This document shows, piece by piece, positions 1 to 8,148 of a DNA stretch of 39,135 nucleotides. Both the position numbers and the translations under genes were made by a program. The DNA is taken from the IMG/VR virus record IMGVR_UViG_3300029908_000065, positions 1 to 39,135 of that record; one strand, given 5' to 3'. Positions within the stretch are counted from its first letter, which is position 1. Each line of letters starts with the position of its first letter. This DNA comes from a virus. Below the pieces are notes generated by a model. That model made no database searches and was not told the origin of the DNA. It saw only the letters and a program-made list of their open reading frames with translations.

Positions 1-106
1 GAAGCACAACGGGCATAGATGCAGCGGCTAGGGCTTGTCCTTGCGCGGGAAGGTTAGTTGCGAGCGTTGCAAGTGACGTGTTTCCCGTCGTTTGAAGAGC
101 GGAAGT
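1..106 (-). repeat. Copy 1 of long DNA repeat in fibre-like gene
   Basis: This 106-bp segment is identical to 475-580 and shares all but its outer two bases with 795-898. It encodes LQTTGNTSLATLATNL followed by PAQGQALAAASMPVVL. Spacing between copies is a multiple of three (474 and about 318 bp), so the frame is kept. Confidence 0.95.
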
Positions 107-1396
107 TGATGCACCCGTGGGTAGGCTTACCGTGCCCGTCACATTTCCAATGTTGCCGCCCGCTTGAAGAGGCGTGCCAAGTGTGGTGTTGATCGTCGTG
201 AGCGAAGAATCTTTTGCGAGGGCCACGCCCGAAGGCCCAACTACTGTAGCGTTTAGGCTCGCGGCAGTCCCTTGAGTAGCCGCAAACGAAGTATTGCCGA
301 TTGAGCCGCCCGCCTGGAAGGGGCTTCCGAGCGTGGTGTTGATCGTCGTAAGAGAGGAGTCTTTTGCGAGCGCTACACCGGAGGGTCCGACTACGCTAGC
401 GTTGAGATTTGCGGCCGTCGCTTGAGTGACGGTAACGCTCGTGGGGGGCGTGAGCGTAGTGATTTGAGCGGCGGGAAGCACAACGGGCATAGATGCAGCG
501 GCTAGGGCTTGTCCTTGCGCGGGAAGGTTAGTTGCGAGCGTTGCAAGTGACGTGTTTCCCGTCGTTTGAAGAGCGGAAGTCGCGGCCCCTGTAGGGAGAG
601 GAACTGTAGAGAGGGAAACCGGCTGAGTCGTTTGCCAAAAAGTTCCCGTCACTGGGTACGACGTTGGAAAGTTTCCCACGTTTACCGAGTCTGTACCGCT
701 TGAAAGAGTCCAGGTGCGCCCGGTAGTCCATGATCCGCTTTGAGCTGCACTGATCAATGTGGGGGGAGTGAGCGTTGTGAGCTGAGCGGCCGTTAGCACA
801 ACGGGCATAGATGCAGCGGCTAGGGCTTGTCCTTGCGCGGGAAGGTTAGTTGCGAGCGTTGCAAGTGACGTGTTTCCCGTCGTTTGAAGAGCGGAAGTCG
901 CGGCCCCTGTAGGGAGGGGCACCGTGCCCGTGAGCGTTGTGACCTGCGTTCCATTTGTCAAATCTGCCAAGATCGACGCCAAAGAGGTATTGCCCGTGCT
1001 TTGAAGGGATGACGTTGCCGCACCCGTAGGGAGTGGCCAAGACGCTGCACTCACGGGTTGAGTCGATTGCCAAAATGTACCGCTTACCGCTTGAGTGCTG
1101 GGGAAGTTGGACACGGCAACTGTACCGCTTACGGGCGCGGGCGACTCAAGCTCAGAGAGAATACTTGCCAGTGTTGTATTGCCGGTGCTCTGAAGGGAAG
1201 ACGTTGCAGCGCCCGAGGGGAGTGGAAGCCCTACCGCGCTGATGGGCTGAGTGACAGCAGACGGATCAACCTTGAGCGCGCCGGCCCCCGACACCGTAGC
1301 CTGATTCACGCCTGCTGGGTCCGTGACTACGGTGGATGGGGAGTAGCTTGCAAGCGCCGTAGTGGACAAAAAAAGCGCGAAGAAAAATTTATTCAT
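1..1396 (-). CDS. Repeat-rich secreted or fibre-like phage protein, C-terminus outside window
   Basis: The minus-strand frame opens with ATG at 1396 and has no stop before the left edge, giving 465 codons. The first 16-17 residues look like a Sec signal peptide (MNKFFFALFLSTTALA then SYSPS). The rest is rich in Thr, Ala, Ser, Gly and Leu and is built from imperfect repeats of the type LPTGAATSALQTTGNTSLAT. Three copies are nearly or fully identical in DNA (1-106, 475-580, 795-898). Two copies of a second unit, GVALAKDSSLTTINTTLG, lie near 180-250 and 330-400. Its start overlaps the preceding gene as ATGA. Beta-helical or beta-solenoid fibre proteins of phages have such repeats, so a fibre or adhesin role is an inference. 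A signal peptide is unexpected for a virion part. No enzyme motif was seen. Confidence 0.8.
   Translation of the reverse strand, partial: MNKFFFALFLSTTALASYSPSTVVTDPAGVNQATVSGAGALKVDPSAVTQPISAVGLPLPSGAATSSLQSTGNTTLASILSELESPAPVSGTVAVSNFPSTQAVSGTFWQSTQPVSAASWPLPTGAATSSLQSTGNTSLASILADLTNGTQVTTLTGTVPLPTGAATSALQTTGNTSLATLATNLPAQGQALAAASMPVVLTAAQLTTLTPPTLISAAQSGSWTTGRTWTLSSGTDSVNVGNFPTSYPVTGTFWQTTQPVSLSTVPLPTGAATSALQTTGNTSLATLATNLPAQGQALAAASMPVVLPAAQITTLTPPTSVTVTQATAANLNASVVGPSGVALAKDSSLTTINTTLGSPFQAGGSIGNTSFAATQGTAASLNATVVGPSGVALAKDSSLTTINTTLGTPLQAGGNIGNVTGTVSLPTGASTSALQTTGNTSLATLATNLPAQGQALAAASMPVVL
477..598 (-). repeat. Copy 2 of long DNA repeat in fibre-like gene
   Basis: These 122 bp are identical to 795-916 base for base, longer than the identity with copy 1. 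The match covers the codons for LPTGAATSALQ through SMPVV. Identity at third codon positions points to recent duplication or gene conversion. Confidence 0.95.
795..916 (-). repeat. Copy 3 of long DNA repeat in fibre-like gene
   Basis: Identical over 122 bp to 477-598, offset by 318 bp (106 codons). Flanking sequence is different on both sides, so the repeat has sharp limits. Confidence 0.95.
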
Positions 1397-1815
1397 ACAA
1401 GTACCCATCCTATTGAGGTTGGCAAAAAAGTAAACGACGTGCCCACGAATAAGTTAACCTCACCCACGGACACACCGCGCACAATGATTTCATCTTCCCC
1501 TTGCGGGATAACATGTTGAATTGACGTGCTTGCGTTCACTACAGTAATAGTTGATGCCTCATCGCCGTTCAGCACTGTAGAAATAAGGGGGAGCGTTTGG
1601 GTTGTCGTCGTGTTTCCAGCATCCACTACCGTATAGGTCTGGGTATTCGGGATTGTGCCGCTTTCATCCACGACGGCCACGATGCCCGCTGAGCCGGCCG
1701 GCCCTGGCGGCCCAGGCAAGTAAACCTGAACGGGGCACCCGGTGTTGAGGTCAATAATTTCTATCAGCCCATCACAACACTGATCATCGTCATCTAAGTT
1801 GCAAATTTTCACCAC
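1393..1815 (-). CDS. Small virion-associated protein with short collagen-like stretch
   Basis: A 140-residue protein. The N-terminus is acidic and cysteine-bearing (CNLDDDDQCCDG), followed by a short collagen-type stretch GPPGPAGSAG near residues 34-43. The rest is a Thr/Val-rich region likely to be beta-structured. Short Gly-X-Y runs are common in phage tail fibres and fibre-connecting proteins. It starts immediately after the stop of the upstream gene and its TGA overlaps the ATG of the fibre-like gene as ATGA, so it belongs to the fibre end of the late operon. No family was recognised with certainty; a role in fibre attachment is inferred from position only. Confidence 0.7.
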   Translation of the reverse strand: MVKICNLDDDDQCCDGLIEIIDLNTGCPVQVYLPGPPGPAGSAGIVAVVDESGTIPNTQTYTVVDAGNTTTTQTLPLISTVLNGDEASTITVVNASTSIQHVIPQGEDEIIVRGVSVGEVNLFVGTSFTFLPTSIGWVLV

Positions 1816-2205
1816 TTAGAAGCCCTCCATCGTGACTTGTGGAGAGACGTACATAATGCCTTGAATGATGCGGGTGACGTTGCCAATTGTGTCTTCCATC
1901 TTCACATCAAAGACAAACTGAGTGGTTTGTCGCATCGGTTGAAGTGGATCAGAAATAGAAGTGACGATGGCCGACGTGATGGAGTTGGGCAAGCTCCATC
2001 CCACTTGCCCCTCATTGCTCGTTTGATTCAGAATATCAAAAACAAACTCGGCCACAACCGGCGAGTCCAGCGCAGTTGAAGCGCGCATCTCACCCTTGAA
2101 GGTATACCCTGAAATATTGATAGGACCCGAAACCCCGGAAATCTGAATGACGGTATTGAAGTCATCCCCCTGATTGAGCAGAATTCCGAGATTTCGAGTA
2201 CCCAT
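1816..2205 (-). CDS. Hypothetical tail/baseplate accessory protein, beta-sandwich type
   Basis: A 129-residue protein starting MGTRNLGILLNQGDDF. The pattern of a short N-terminus, a GDDF turn, then ISGYTFKGEMRAS resembles the N-terminal beta-sandwich of many small phage tail accessory proteins (BppU-like upper baseplate proteins). That similarity is weak and by eye. It lies between the tail collar protein and the collagen-stretch protein, 8 bp after the former and directly before the latter. Role in the adsorption apparatus is inferred from context. Confidence 0.65.
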   Translation of the reverse strand: MGTRNLGILLNQGDDFNTVIQISGVSGPINISGYTFKGEMRASTALDSPVVAEFVFDILNQTSNEGQVGWSLPNSITSAIVTSISDPLQPMRQTTQFVFDVKMEDTIGNVTRIIQGIMYVSPQVTMEGF

Positions 2206-2213
2206 GATTCACC

Positions 2214-2948
2214 TCAAGTTTTGATAATATAATTCACTGCGACGTTGGCAGGCGCGGTTTCGATTCCAGTGCGGGGCGTTCCATTCGTTCCATCACTAAT
2301 CGGTAATGCTACACCATTACCAGTAGGGCGGTTTCCAGTAGGCGACGACTGGATATAATCAACCGTTACACCCGTACCCGTAGCGACTGTGCCAGAAAAC
2401 ACCGTTTGTTGATGATCGTGCCCCTGCATCGTGTCGCCACTTGTGGCACCCAGAGTTGCCGCGTGAGCAATGCCCCCGATCGTTTGAGTGCCTGCGCCGC
2501 GAGGAAACACACCCGCAAGATTAGGAATACCAAACGTCGTCGATCCGTCACCAACACCGTAGGTTGTTCCGATCACTGCAAACAACGCCGCGTAAGTAGT
2601 GCGTGAGACAGGTGTTGAGGTATTACAGAGTAAGAACCCAGTCGGGGCAGAGCTTCCGGCGAAAGCCAATATCGCGCCTGTGGGCGCAGGCCAGACTTGG
2701 GTCATCAGTGCTTGGATATTAGCGGGCGTTCCATCATCGTTACAGTTGTCGCCCGTTTGATTCACCAGAAACTGAGCGACCTGCGACGCGATGTAACACG
2801 CTTGTCGAAGAGCCTTGTTATTGAACGCAGAGCTTGCAAGACCCGGTTGATTTCCAATCGGGAGGTTAGGGTCTGCCGCGTAGGCGGTTTGAGATTCGAC
2901 GTTGGCACCCGCGCCCGTGGCGAAAGGTAAAAACTGATTAATACCCAT
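2214..2948 (-). CDS. Tail fibre protein with phage tail collar domain
   Basis: A 244-residue protein. Residues about 89-150 match the phage tail collar domain: PTGAILAFAG, APTGFLLCN, then Y..LFAVIGTTYG, FGIPNL and FPRG. This domain is found in short tail fibres such as T4 gp12. A GHDHQ motif near residue 177 and the closing APANVAVNYIIKT are also typical of collar-domain fibres, where His residues bind metal in the trimer. The gene is probably a receptor-contacting fibre or its tip. It has its own upstream terminator-like hairpin (2971-3013), which sets the fibre genes apart from the baseplate genes. Confidence 0.88.
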   Translation of the reverse strand: MGINQFLPFATGAGANVESQTAYAADPNLPIGNQPGLASSAFNNKALRQACYIASQVAQFLVNQTGDNCNDDGTPANIQALMTQVWPAPTGAILAFAGSSAPTGFLLCNTSTPVSRTTYAALFAVIGTTYGVGDGSTTFGIPNLAGVFPRGAGTQTIGGIAHAATLGATSGDTMQGHDHQQTVFSGTVATGTGVTVDYIQSSPTGNRPTGNGVALPISDGTNGTPRTGIETAPANVAVNYIIKT

Positions 2949-2970
2949 AGCTATTTCTCTCCTTTAAATT

Positions 2971-3013
2971 TAAAAACACGGCGGTAAACCTGAACGATAA
3001 GGCTACCGCCGTG
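2971..3013 (-). terminator. Rho-independent terminator candidate between baseplate and fibre genes
   Basis: On the minus strand a perfect 10-bp stem CACGGCGGTA/TACCGCCGTG (arms 3004-3013 and 2977-2986) with a 17-nt loop is followed by GTTTTTAAATTT-type sequence. It lies in the 93-bp gap after the DUF2612 gene and before the tail collar gene. The loop is longer than usual, so it may only attenuate. Confidence 0.65.
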
Positions 3014-3041
3014 CCTCTTCCCGCTAAGGAAACTTTGAAAA

Positions 3042-3713
3042 TTAAGTTGGCGCAAGTTCAATCCCCCACGATCCGTCATCCCATCCTTGAATGAAACTGT
3101 TTTGGATGTCCCATCCAAACAGCGGGCCAGTGTTAGCCGGCACGACATATTCAGTGATCCCCACACCTTCGGGCTTAAGCGGTAGGTATCCGCCCCTCAA
3201 AAGCGCGAGTGTCAGTGAGTCAAGCACAGCTCCTTGGACAATGAAAGTGTAAGTCATATTTTGATTGTCCTGAATCAAAATATTGAAGCCTGGGAAAAGC
3301 TGACTCCAAATCGTGTACGCGCCCTCCGTCGTCCCATCCCAGTGATTTGCAGCGATTCGAGCTAAAAGGAGAGTCAGGTAAACGTCATCAGGCAGACTGA
3401 CAAGAGACGTAGAGTCGTCCACGCTCTGCCATATCCCAGAATCCCAACCGACCGATGCAGCTCCATCCCAAGTGAAAAAGATTCCCGTGATGGGAACTTG
3501 TAATATTCGAGAAACCCCTACCCACTCACCGATGATATCGAGCTGATTTCCAACCGGAGGAGTAGCTAGGTCAAAAAGAGGAATCATCGAACTCATCAAC
3601 GCCTGAACCTGTACGGGCACGCCTACGCACGCTGCGATCACGGCCGCAAGGTTGGGTTGCTTTTGGTGTTCAGAAGTGAGGAGATTCTGATAATCCTGTA
3701 CTGTGTTACTCAT
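3042..3713 (-). CDS. DUF2612-type baseplate protein
   Basis: A 223-residue protein beginning [20 protein letters not shown], which matches the start of DUF2612 phage proteins, followed by [14 protein letters not shown]. These proteins sit next to baseplate J in small contractile phages and are functionally comparable to P2 tail protein I, linking the baseplate wedge to fibres. The family link is from sequence pattern; the role is by analogy. Its ATG overlaps the stop of baseplate J by 4 bp (ATGA). A terminator-like hairpin follows it. Confidence 0.85.
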   Translation of the reverse strand: MSNTVQDYQNLLTSEHQKQPNLAAVIAACVGVPVQVQALMSSMIPLFDLATPPVGNQLDIIGEWVGVSRILQVPITGIFFTWDGAASVGWDSGIWQSVDDSTSLVSLPDDVYLTLLLARIAANHWDGTTEGAYTIWSQLFPGFNILIQDNQNMTYTFIVQGAVLDSLTLALLRGGYLPLKPEGVGITEYVVPANTGPLFGWDIQNSFIQGWDDGSWGIELAPT

Positions 3714-5197
3714 GTGACAATCACCACGTTCGAAGCCAACGAAATAGGGATGGCGTTGAAAGCAAGGTCAATGTTTCCACTTCCAAAACCGCCGCCTGAG
3801 AGAGTTGAACCCGAAAGCGAAAGGGCGCTTGAAGACTTTGCAAGCGTGATCGCGTCGCCGGCTGGCCCTGGCTGTGCCGCCGTAACGGTGAGGATAAGCC
3901 CCGTCGTATCGAGCATGTAGGTACAAGTCACCAAGTTGACATCGGTTGAAGCGTTGAGGAAGGCAAGCAGGTTTGCGGCCGTTACTGTGTCGGATGCTCC
4001 GATTTTGACTTGGTTCCCGGTTGGCGTTCCGGACACAAACGTGATGGCAGTGCCCGCGATCGTAAGCGTGTCGCTGTTTGCCGGATTTGAGCCGAAGGTA
4101 ACGGTAGCGTCTGCGCACTCGGCAAGCTCAATCGAATCGACAAGGAACGTGCCAGCTTGAGGAGTACCGTAGAGATAGGCCGCCGCATAGAGCTGAGTGA
4201 TGATCACGCTACCACCGATTGGATAAGCTTCGATCGCTGCCGCGACGGCCGCCTGAATAAGCGCTTCCGTGCTTGTGACCCAGCCCGTTCCCGGCGTGAT
4301 AGTGACTTGAGCTGCGATCAGATTGGTGTTGGGAATAAAGAAGTTGATCGTGATCGGCATCCCGCGAGAGTCCGTGGTGGATACACTGGTAGTTCCATAC
4401 GTTTGAGTGCCGGGAGTCTTGTTTTGCTGGATGGCCGCCGCAATCGCGTTCACGCTTCCGCCCTCAACCACGAATGAAATACTGTGCGGGGGAAGGCCGT
4501 TACCATCTGTGATATCCGTGTCATTCTCATAACCGACCGCTTCGCTGACACCCGTGACATTTTGAATGGCACCTAGGGTTGCTTCAAATACCGTCTCAGC
4601 CGGAAGTGAAGTCGAGTTGATTTGTCGATCGCGTAAGGCCGCGTCCGTCTCAACGGGAGCGCCCAGAGTTGCCGCTGCCGGGTTGTTCACGGTTTGCCAA
4701 CCTTGCGTCGGCGTGAAGATGCCCGTGATAGTATTCTCAAGCGCTGCAACCGCGCCCGGCTGTGCCGCCGTTGCCGTGACAGTGATTGTGCCGCTATTTG
4801 GGATCGTCGTGGTAGGAATGATCCATTGTTGTTGAAGTGTGTCGATCGCAATCCCGCCCGTGATGAGCGTCCCGGCCGTTCCACCGATCACAACGGGCAC
4901 CGTGGAGTTTGTCGGGACAAGGCGAGAAATTCCGTTGATCTTCACCACGCGAGAAAGTCCAACTCCCTGAGCCGTGACGGGCGAAAAGGAATTATAGGTG
5001 CCGGCACCCAGAGCGGCCGTATCGTAAAGAGCTTGCGCGATGATCGCAAGAAATTGTCCATCTTGAGAGTCGTCGCCTAGATAAACGTCCGCACCATAAA
5101 TCCCTTTGTATTGTCCCGTCAACCACGAGAGAAACGCCGGATAATCTTCATAGTTGTATCCGGTTGCGTCGATCCAAACTAAGTCTGTGATGTCCAT
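3710..5197 (-). CDS. Baseplate J-like wedge protein with inserted domain
   Basis: A 495-residue protein. The N-terminal two-thirds fit the baseplate J family (Mu gp47 type): GATAxG-like regions, [13 protein letters not shown] around residues 183-195, and the alpha/beta part ending near VIITQLYAA at 331-339. This family forms the baseplate wedge. Residues about 364-470 hold an extra beta-rich domain ([44 protein letters not shown]) that interrupts the C-terminus and closely resembles a domain inside this phage's sheath protein. After it the J-like C-terminus resumes ([11 protein letters not shown]). It overlaps the next gene by ATGA and starts 12 bp after the gp46-like gene. Confidence 0.88.
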   Translation of the reverse strand: MDITDLVWIDATGYNYEDYPAFLSWLTGQYKGIYGADVYLGDDSQDGQFLAIIAQALYDTAALGAGTYNSFSPVTAQGVGLSRVVKINGISRLVPTNSTVPVVIGGTAGTLITGGIAIDTLQQQWIIPTTTIPNSGTITVTATAAQPGAVAALENTITGIFTPTQGWQTVNNPAAATLGAPVETDAALRDRQINSTSLPAETVFEATLGAIQNVTGVSEAVGYENDTDITDGNGLPPHSISFVVEGGSVNAIAAAIQQNKTPGTQTYGTTSVSTTDSRGMPITINFFIPNTNLIAAQVTITPGTGWVTSTEALIQAAVAAAIEAYPIGGSVIITQLYAAAYLYGTPQAGTFLVDSIELAECADATVTFGSNPANSDTLTIAGTAITFVSGTPTGNQVKIGASDTVTAANLLAFLNASTDVNLVTCTYMLDTTGLILTVTAAQPGPAGDAITLAKSSSALSLSGSTLSGGGFGSGNIDLAFNAIPISLASNVVIVT

Positions 5198-5208
5198 GAT
5201 TTCCGCTC

Positions 5209-5631
5209 CTAGAAGTTTGGATAGTTGTTGATCGTGAGCTGAGTCGGCCCATAGATCGTGTTAATGGTGCAAGTCGCCGAGTAAGAACGCTTAACCGGGT
5301 CGATCGTGCTCACATAGTTGCTGATGCTATTGACGCCAGGCACGCTTTGGCCTGGCGAGGTCCCGGCCGGTACGTTGGTGCTTGAAATGGTCACGAGCAC
5401 GCTCAAGATTTGCGTTTGAATCGTGGAATCAGCGGATGCTTGATTGTGATATCCCATCACGCCTTCGGGATAGGGCGTGCCACTATTCGTGTTGATGTAC
5501 CACTCACCTAACCAGAGCTTAAGACTCGTGAGCACGGCCTGTCCTACGGCGGCCGGCGTGTCGATCAAAAAGTTGCCTTGGCTTGAACCAAAAGTGTAGT
5601 CGCCCGTGGGGCTGAGCTGGCGATATCTCAT
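5209..5631 (-). CDS. Baseplate protein, GP46/W (gp25-like) type
   Basis: A 140-residue protein starting [18 protein letters not shown], with [17 protein letters not shown] at residues 31-47. This layout is typical of the baseplate proteins immediately before baseplate J in Mu-like and Pam3-like phages (GP46 or GPW/gp25 type), which belong to the wedge or inner baseplate. The assignment rests on the motif and on the order spike, gp46-like, J. It ends with TAG; the next gene's ribosome-binding site (AGGAGCGG) overlaps that stop, so the TAG is very probably used for termination. Its start overlaps the spike gene by 4 bp. Confidence 0.8.
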   Translation of the reverse strand: MRYRQLSPTGDYTFGSSQGNFLIDTPAAVGQAVLTSLKLWLGEWYINTNSGTPYPEGVMGYHNQASADSTIQTQILSVLVTISSTNVPAGTSPGQSVPGVNSISNYVSTIDPVKRSYSATCTINTIYGPTQLTINNYPNF

Positions 5632-6314
5632 TGTAAGAGTGCTCCAATCTCGGTGAGCACATTCCCAAGCGCGGTGACGGCCGTGGCGGCGGGCACAGAT
5701 AGTGCGGTGCCCGACACGGGTGACGACGGAAGGGCCGCGAGTGCGCTCATGAATGTGTTCAGAAGAGTTTGCAAATTGGTGAGCGTCGTTTTCAAGCTTG
5801 TGGTGGAGTTTTGCATCCCGATCAGGCCGCCCGCCGTGATCGACAAGAACGTGGTGCCGGCGTCGTTTCGGATTTGAAGATCAGTCGAGCTGATGCCAGC
5901 GATCACACGCGGGAGCGAGCGCGGGCCGGGGAGTGCGAACCCATCCGAGAGGTCATGCATTCGCATTTCCATCGGGACGCCCACGCCCCCATTCTGCCAC
6001 CATGCGTCAATACAACGTGACGCCAGTATGATAAGGACCTCATCGCCTTTCTTCATTGGGAAGCTTATGGTGAACCCGCCAGCGCTCGGGAAGCAAATGG
6101 GCACGTCTACTAGCAAAGGCAGGTTGATGTAGCTCTCATCCCCCTCAGCGTTCGTATACACCCCTTGTATGGCGGGCTGGACCTGCACCGTCATTTGGGT
6201 GTTATTGACTGCCTGCACAATGCCTGGCATGGCCGTCCACATTTTCGCTTGACGCCCGTCGAGCGCGTAGACTTGGGCGGCTTCGGCATCATTGAGTAGT
6301 TGGTTTCTATCCAT
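5628..6314 (-). CDS. Gp138-type baseplate spike protein
   Basis: A 228-residue protein if the ATG at 6314 (MDRNQLLNDAEAA) is used; an upstream ATG at 6362 would add 16 residues but lies inside the preceding gene, so the later start is preferred. The N-terminal OB-like part contains MPGIVQAVN, MTVQVQPAIQGV, LPLLVDVPICFPSAGG and GDEVLIILASRCIDAWWQNGG, a pattern of phage Gp138 N-terminal/gpV-like spikes. The C-terminus is short and helical, without the long beta-helix of P2 gpV. The protein would form the membrane-puncturing tip below the hub. It follows the hub gene with an 8-bp overlap. Confidence 0.82.
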   Translation of the reverse strand: MDRNQLLNDAEAAQVYALDGRQAKMWTAMPGIVQAVNNTQMTVQVQPAIQGVYTNAEGDESYINLPLLVDVPICFPSAGGFTISFPMKKGDEVLIILASRCIDAWWQNGGVGVPMEMRMHDLSDGFALPGPRSLPRVIAGISSTDLQIRNDAGTTFLSITAGGLIGMQNSTTSLKTTLTNLQTLLNTFMSALAALPSSPVSGTALSVPAATAVTALGNVLTEIGALLQ

Positions 6315-7272
6315 TGCCGTATCCCGCCTGCACTGAGTTGAGTGGGTTAGAAGATACGTCAATCGTGAGCATTTGCAAGTTGGTGTACCACTCCGTGCCG
6401 CGCGTGTCGCCCGAGTGCTCGGCTACAAGAACGTAGTACATGCCATCATTCGAAAGAGGCACCGGGGTATTTGCCGGACTCCCAGGCTGAGAAAAATCAA
6501 TCACGAATTGCTGCACAGCCGCGTTGTCAATCTGCACACGTCCATGGCACTTGATCTTTGGGTTAAGCAGGCACTTCAGCTTAATTCCCTGGATCGTTTG
6601 TTGAGGGGCACCAATGAGGCCGCTCTTTGAAGTGAGCACCACGGCTTGATTCGGGAGATACGCCCCCTGCTTTAAGAAAACAATTTTCTCATCCTGAATT
6701 GACCACGCAAACCCATTGGTGTCGGCGATCGTCTTGATGTAGTCGCGCGCATTGCCGTACAAGACCTTGCCACGGGGGAGCTTCACTTGTGGAAGTGTCC
6801 CGATGTAGCTTGCTCCCACGCCCTGGCCACTCATGGATGCAGCAGCGGCGTTGAACTGATCGGAAGGGGATGAGCCCCCAGCGATTGCAGAGCCTACCGT
6901 TTGGGTCACGATTGCAAAATTATAGGCTTGATCCCCGTCGCCCGCGATGAGGTTGATGAAGGTATCCGTGCCACTCTCACGGCCTAGAATTGCCTGCTTG
7001 ATGTTGCCCTTGAAGATCACACCAAAGTTTCCGTCGTACCCGGCCTGCATGATGACTTGGGTGAATTCCTGCTTGATGAAGAGCGCCGTCGATTGGGCCA
7101 AATTGTACACGATGATATCGGCGACATTCGGTGTCATGTAGCCCGACTTTTTTACGGCAAACTTCACGCGCATTTGCGAAAGATCAACCGTGGTGCCACC
7201 CTTATTGGACACGAGTAACTTGAACTGCCGGCCGAATTGCTGAGCGGCATCAGTGCCCAAAAGATTACTCAT
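6307..7272 (-). CDS. Baseplate hub protein (gp44/gpD-like)
   Basis: A 321-residue protein. It starts FGRQFKLLVSNKGGTTVDLSQMRVKFAVKK, has NVADIIVYNL near residue 49, and a later segment ARDYIKTIADTNGFAWSIQDEKIVFL, all usual in baseplate hub proteins of the Mu gp44 and P2 gpD fold. The hub joins tail tube to spike. It lies between the baseplate plug and the spike gene, as in Pam3-type phages. It ends with TAG, 5 codons before another in-frame stop, so readthrough would add little. Confidence 0.82.
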   Translation of the reverse strand: MSNLLGTDAAQQFGRQFKLLVSNKGGTTVDLSQMRVKFAVKKSGYMTPNVADIIVYNLAQSTALFIKQEFTQVIMQAGYDGNFGVIFKGNIKQAILGRESGTDTFINLIAGDGDQAYNFAIVTQTVGSAIAGGSSPSDQFNAAAASMSGQGVGASYIGTLPQVKLPRGKVLYGNARDYIKTIADTNGFAWSIQDEKIVFLKQGAYLPNQAVVLTSKSGLIGAPQQTIQGIKLKCLLNPKIKCHGRVQIDNAAVQQFVIDFSQPGSPANTPVPLSNDGMYYVLVAEHSGDTRGTEWYTNLQMLTIDVSSNPLNSVQAGYGNG

Positions 7273-7612
7273 TCGTGTTCACCGTCACGAAATAGAGGTT
7301 AGAATCGACACCGAGATTGACAAGCGTTGGCACGTCGTCGGGGTCTGCCCCATTGGTGAGCACATAGATGGACCCATTGATGCCCAGGTATTCGAGCCCT
7401 GCTAGACAGTCCGTGCCCGTGATCATCGGGATGTTACTCACGATCGGGTTTTCGTTTGAGTCGGCGATGTCGAGCGCCCAGTAAGAGCAAATGTCATTCC
7501 ACTTGCTCGTGAGAGTGTAGGTCACGCCGGCCAGCAAAGTTTCAAATTGTTGGGGGATATTCACTAAGGGGAGAATGTAGGCTTGCGCGCCTGGGGTTTC
7601 AGTCGTGATCAT
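7265..7612 (-). CDS. Baseplate plug-like protein
   Basis: A 115-residue protein with the layout IPLVNIPQQFETLLAGVTYTL.SKWN, then SYWALDIADSNENPI and GTDCLAGLEYLGINGSIYVLTN. This fits the small baseplate plug family described in the cyanophage Pam3 (gp18-like) and in many small myoviruses, always between the Dit-like protein and the hub. In those phages it closes the tube end within the hub. The call is from length, layout and position. ATGA-type overlaps link it to both neighbours. Confidence 0.68.
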   Translation of the reverse strand: MITTETPGAQAYILPLVNIPQQFETLLAGVTYTLTSKWNDICSYWALDIADSNENPIVSNIPMITGTDCLAGLEYLGINGSIYVLTNGADPDDVPTLVNLGVDSNLYFVTVNTNE

Positions 7613-8148
7613 CTAATCCCCAATGCTTGGCCGCCCGTATAGAGCGCCGACTGTTTTTGGCCTACGGGTTGCGTGCTTGCGTTACTGCCCCGATTCTTAA
7701 GCTGAGACGCGGACAGAGTGCCCACGATGATCGGCACGGTGATAATCTGCTTGAAAGAGCAATTGATGGAGAGAATATTTTCAGTCTTCTTTTCCGTCGT
7801 CACCCCGAGCGCTTTGAAAAGCATCGAAGAGTAAACGCGCTTTGGGGTTGTCACGACAAACGGTGTGAAGCTGCTTTGTAGCGCAAGTAAGTTTTGATAA
7901 ATCGCGCTCAGGCTTCCGCCCGTGAAGATTGAAGTGCCAAAAAGAATTTGTATGGAAAGAACTACGGGCTTTTTGAAGGCATGATCCGAGATGGCCGCGC
8001 CTTGCTGCACGGGCTGATCAGTAATTTCAATCTCATCAATCGTATTTTCGGTGAGTGTAACGTAGCCCGAAAAGATTTGATTGGTAAGCCCGAAAGAGCG
8101 AGACGGCCCGATACCAAGTAGGGTTTCGACTTCATTGAGAATGCTCAT
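7609..8148 (-). CDS. Dit-like tail protein
   Basis: A 179-residue protein. The stretch VTLTENTIDEIEITDQPVQQGAAISDHAFKKPVVLSI is typical of the N-terminal domain of Dit-like tail initiators (ITDHPVE.GA.ISDH in relatives). The C-terminus is Ser/Gln-rich. It lies between tape measure and plug genes, as expected for a protein that connects the tail tube end to the baseplate hub. Four-base overlaps on both sides suggest coupled translation. Confidence 0.78.
   Translation of the reverse strand: MSILNEVETLLGIGPSRSFGLTNQIFSGYVTLTENTIDEIEITDQPVQQGAAISDHAFKKPVVLSIQILFGTSIFTGGSLSAIYQNLLALQSSFTPFVVTTPKRVYSSMLFKALGVTTEKKTENILSINCSFKQIITVPIIVGTLSASQLKNRGSNASTQPVGQKQSALYTGGQALGIR

Noticed and set aside
1-916. 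CRISPR-like spaced repeats
   Set aside because: Repeats are over 100 bp, in frame, and the intervening sequence is coding; this is protein repeat DNA.
2951-3166. Minus-strand 71-codon frame between fibre and DUF2612 genes
   Set aside because: Overlaps the DUF2612 gene in another frame and crosses the terminator hairpin; Arg/Ser-rich shadow.
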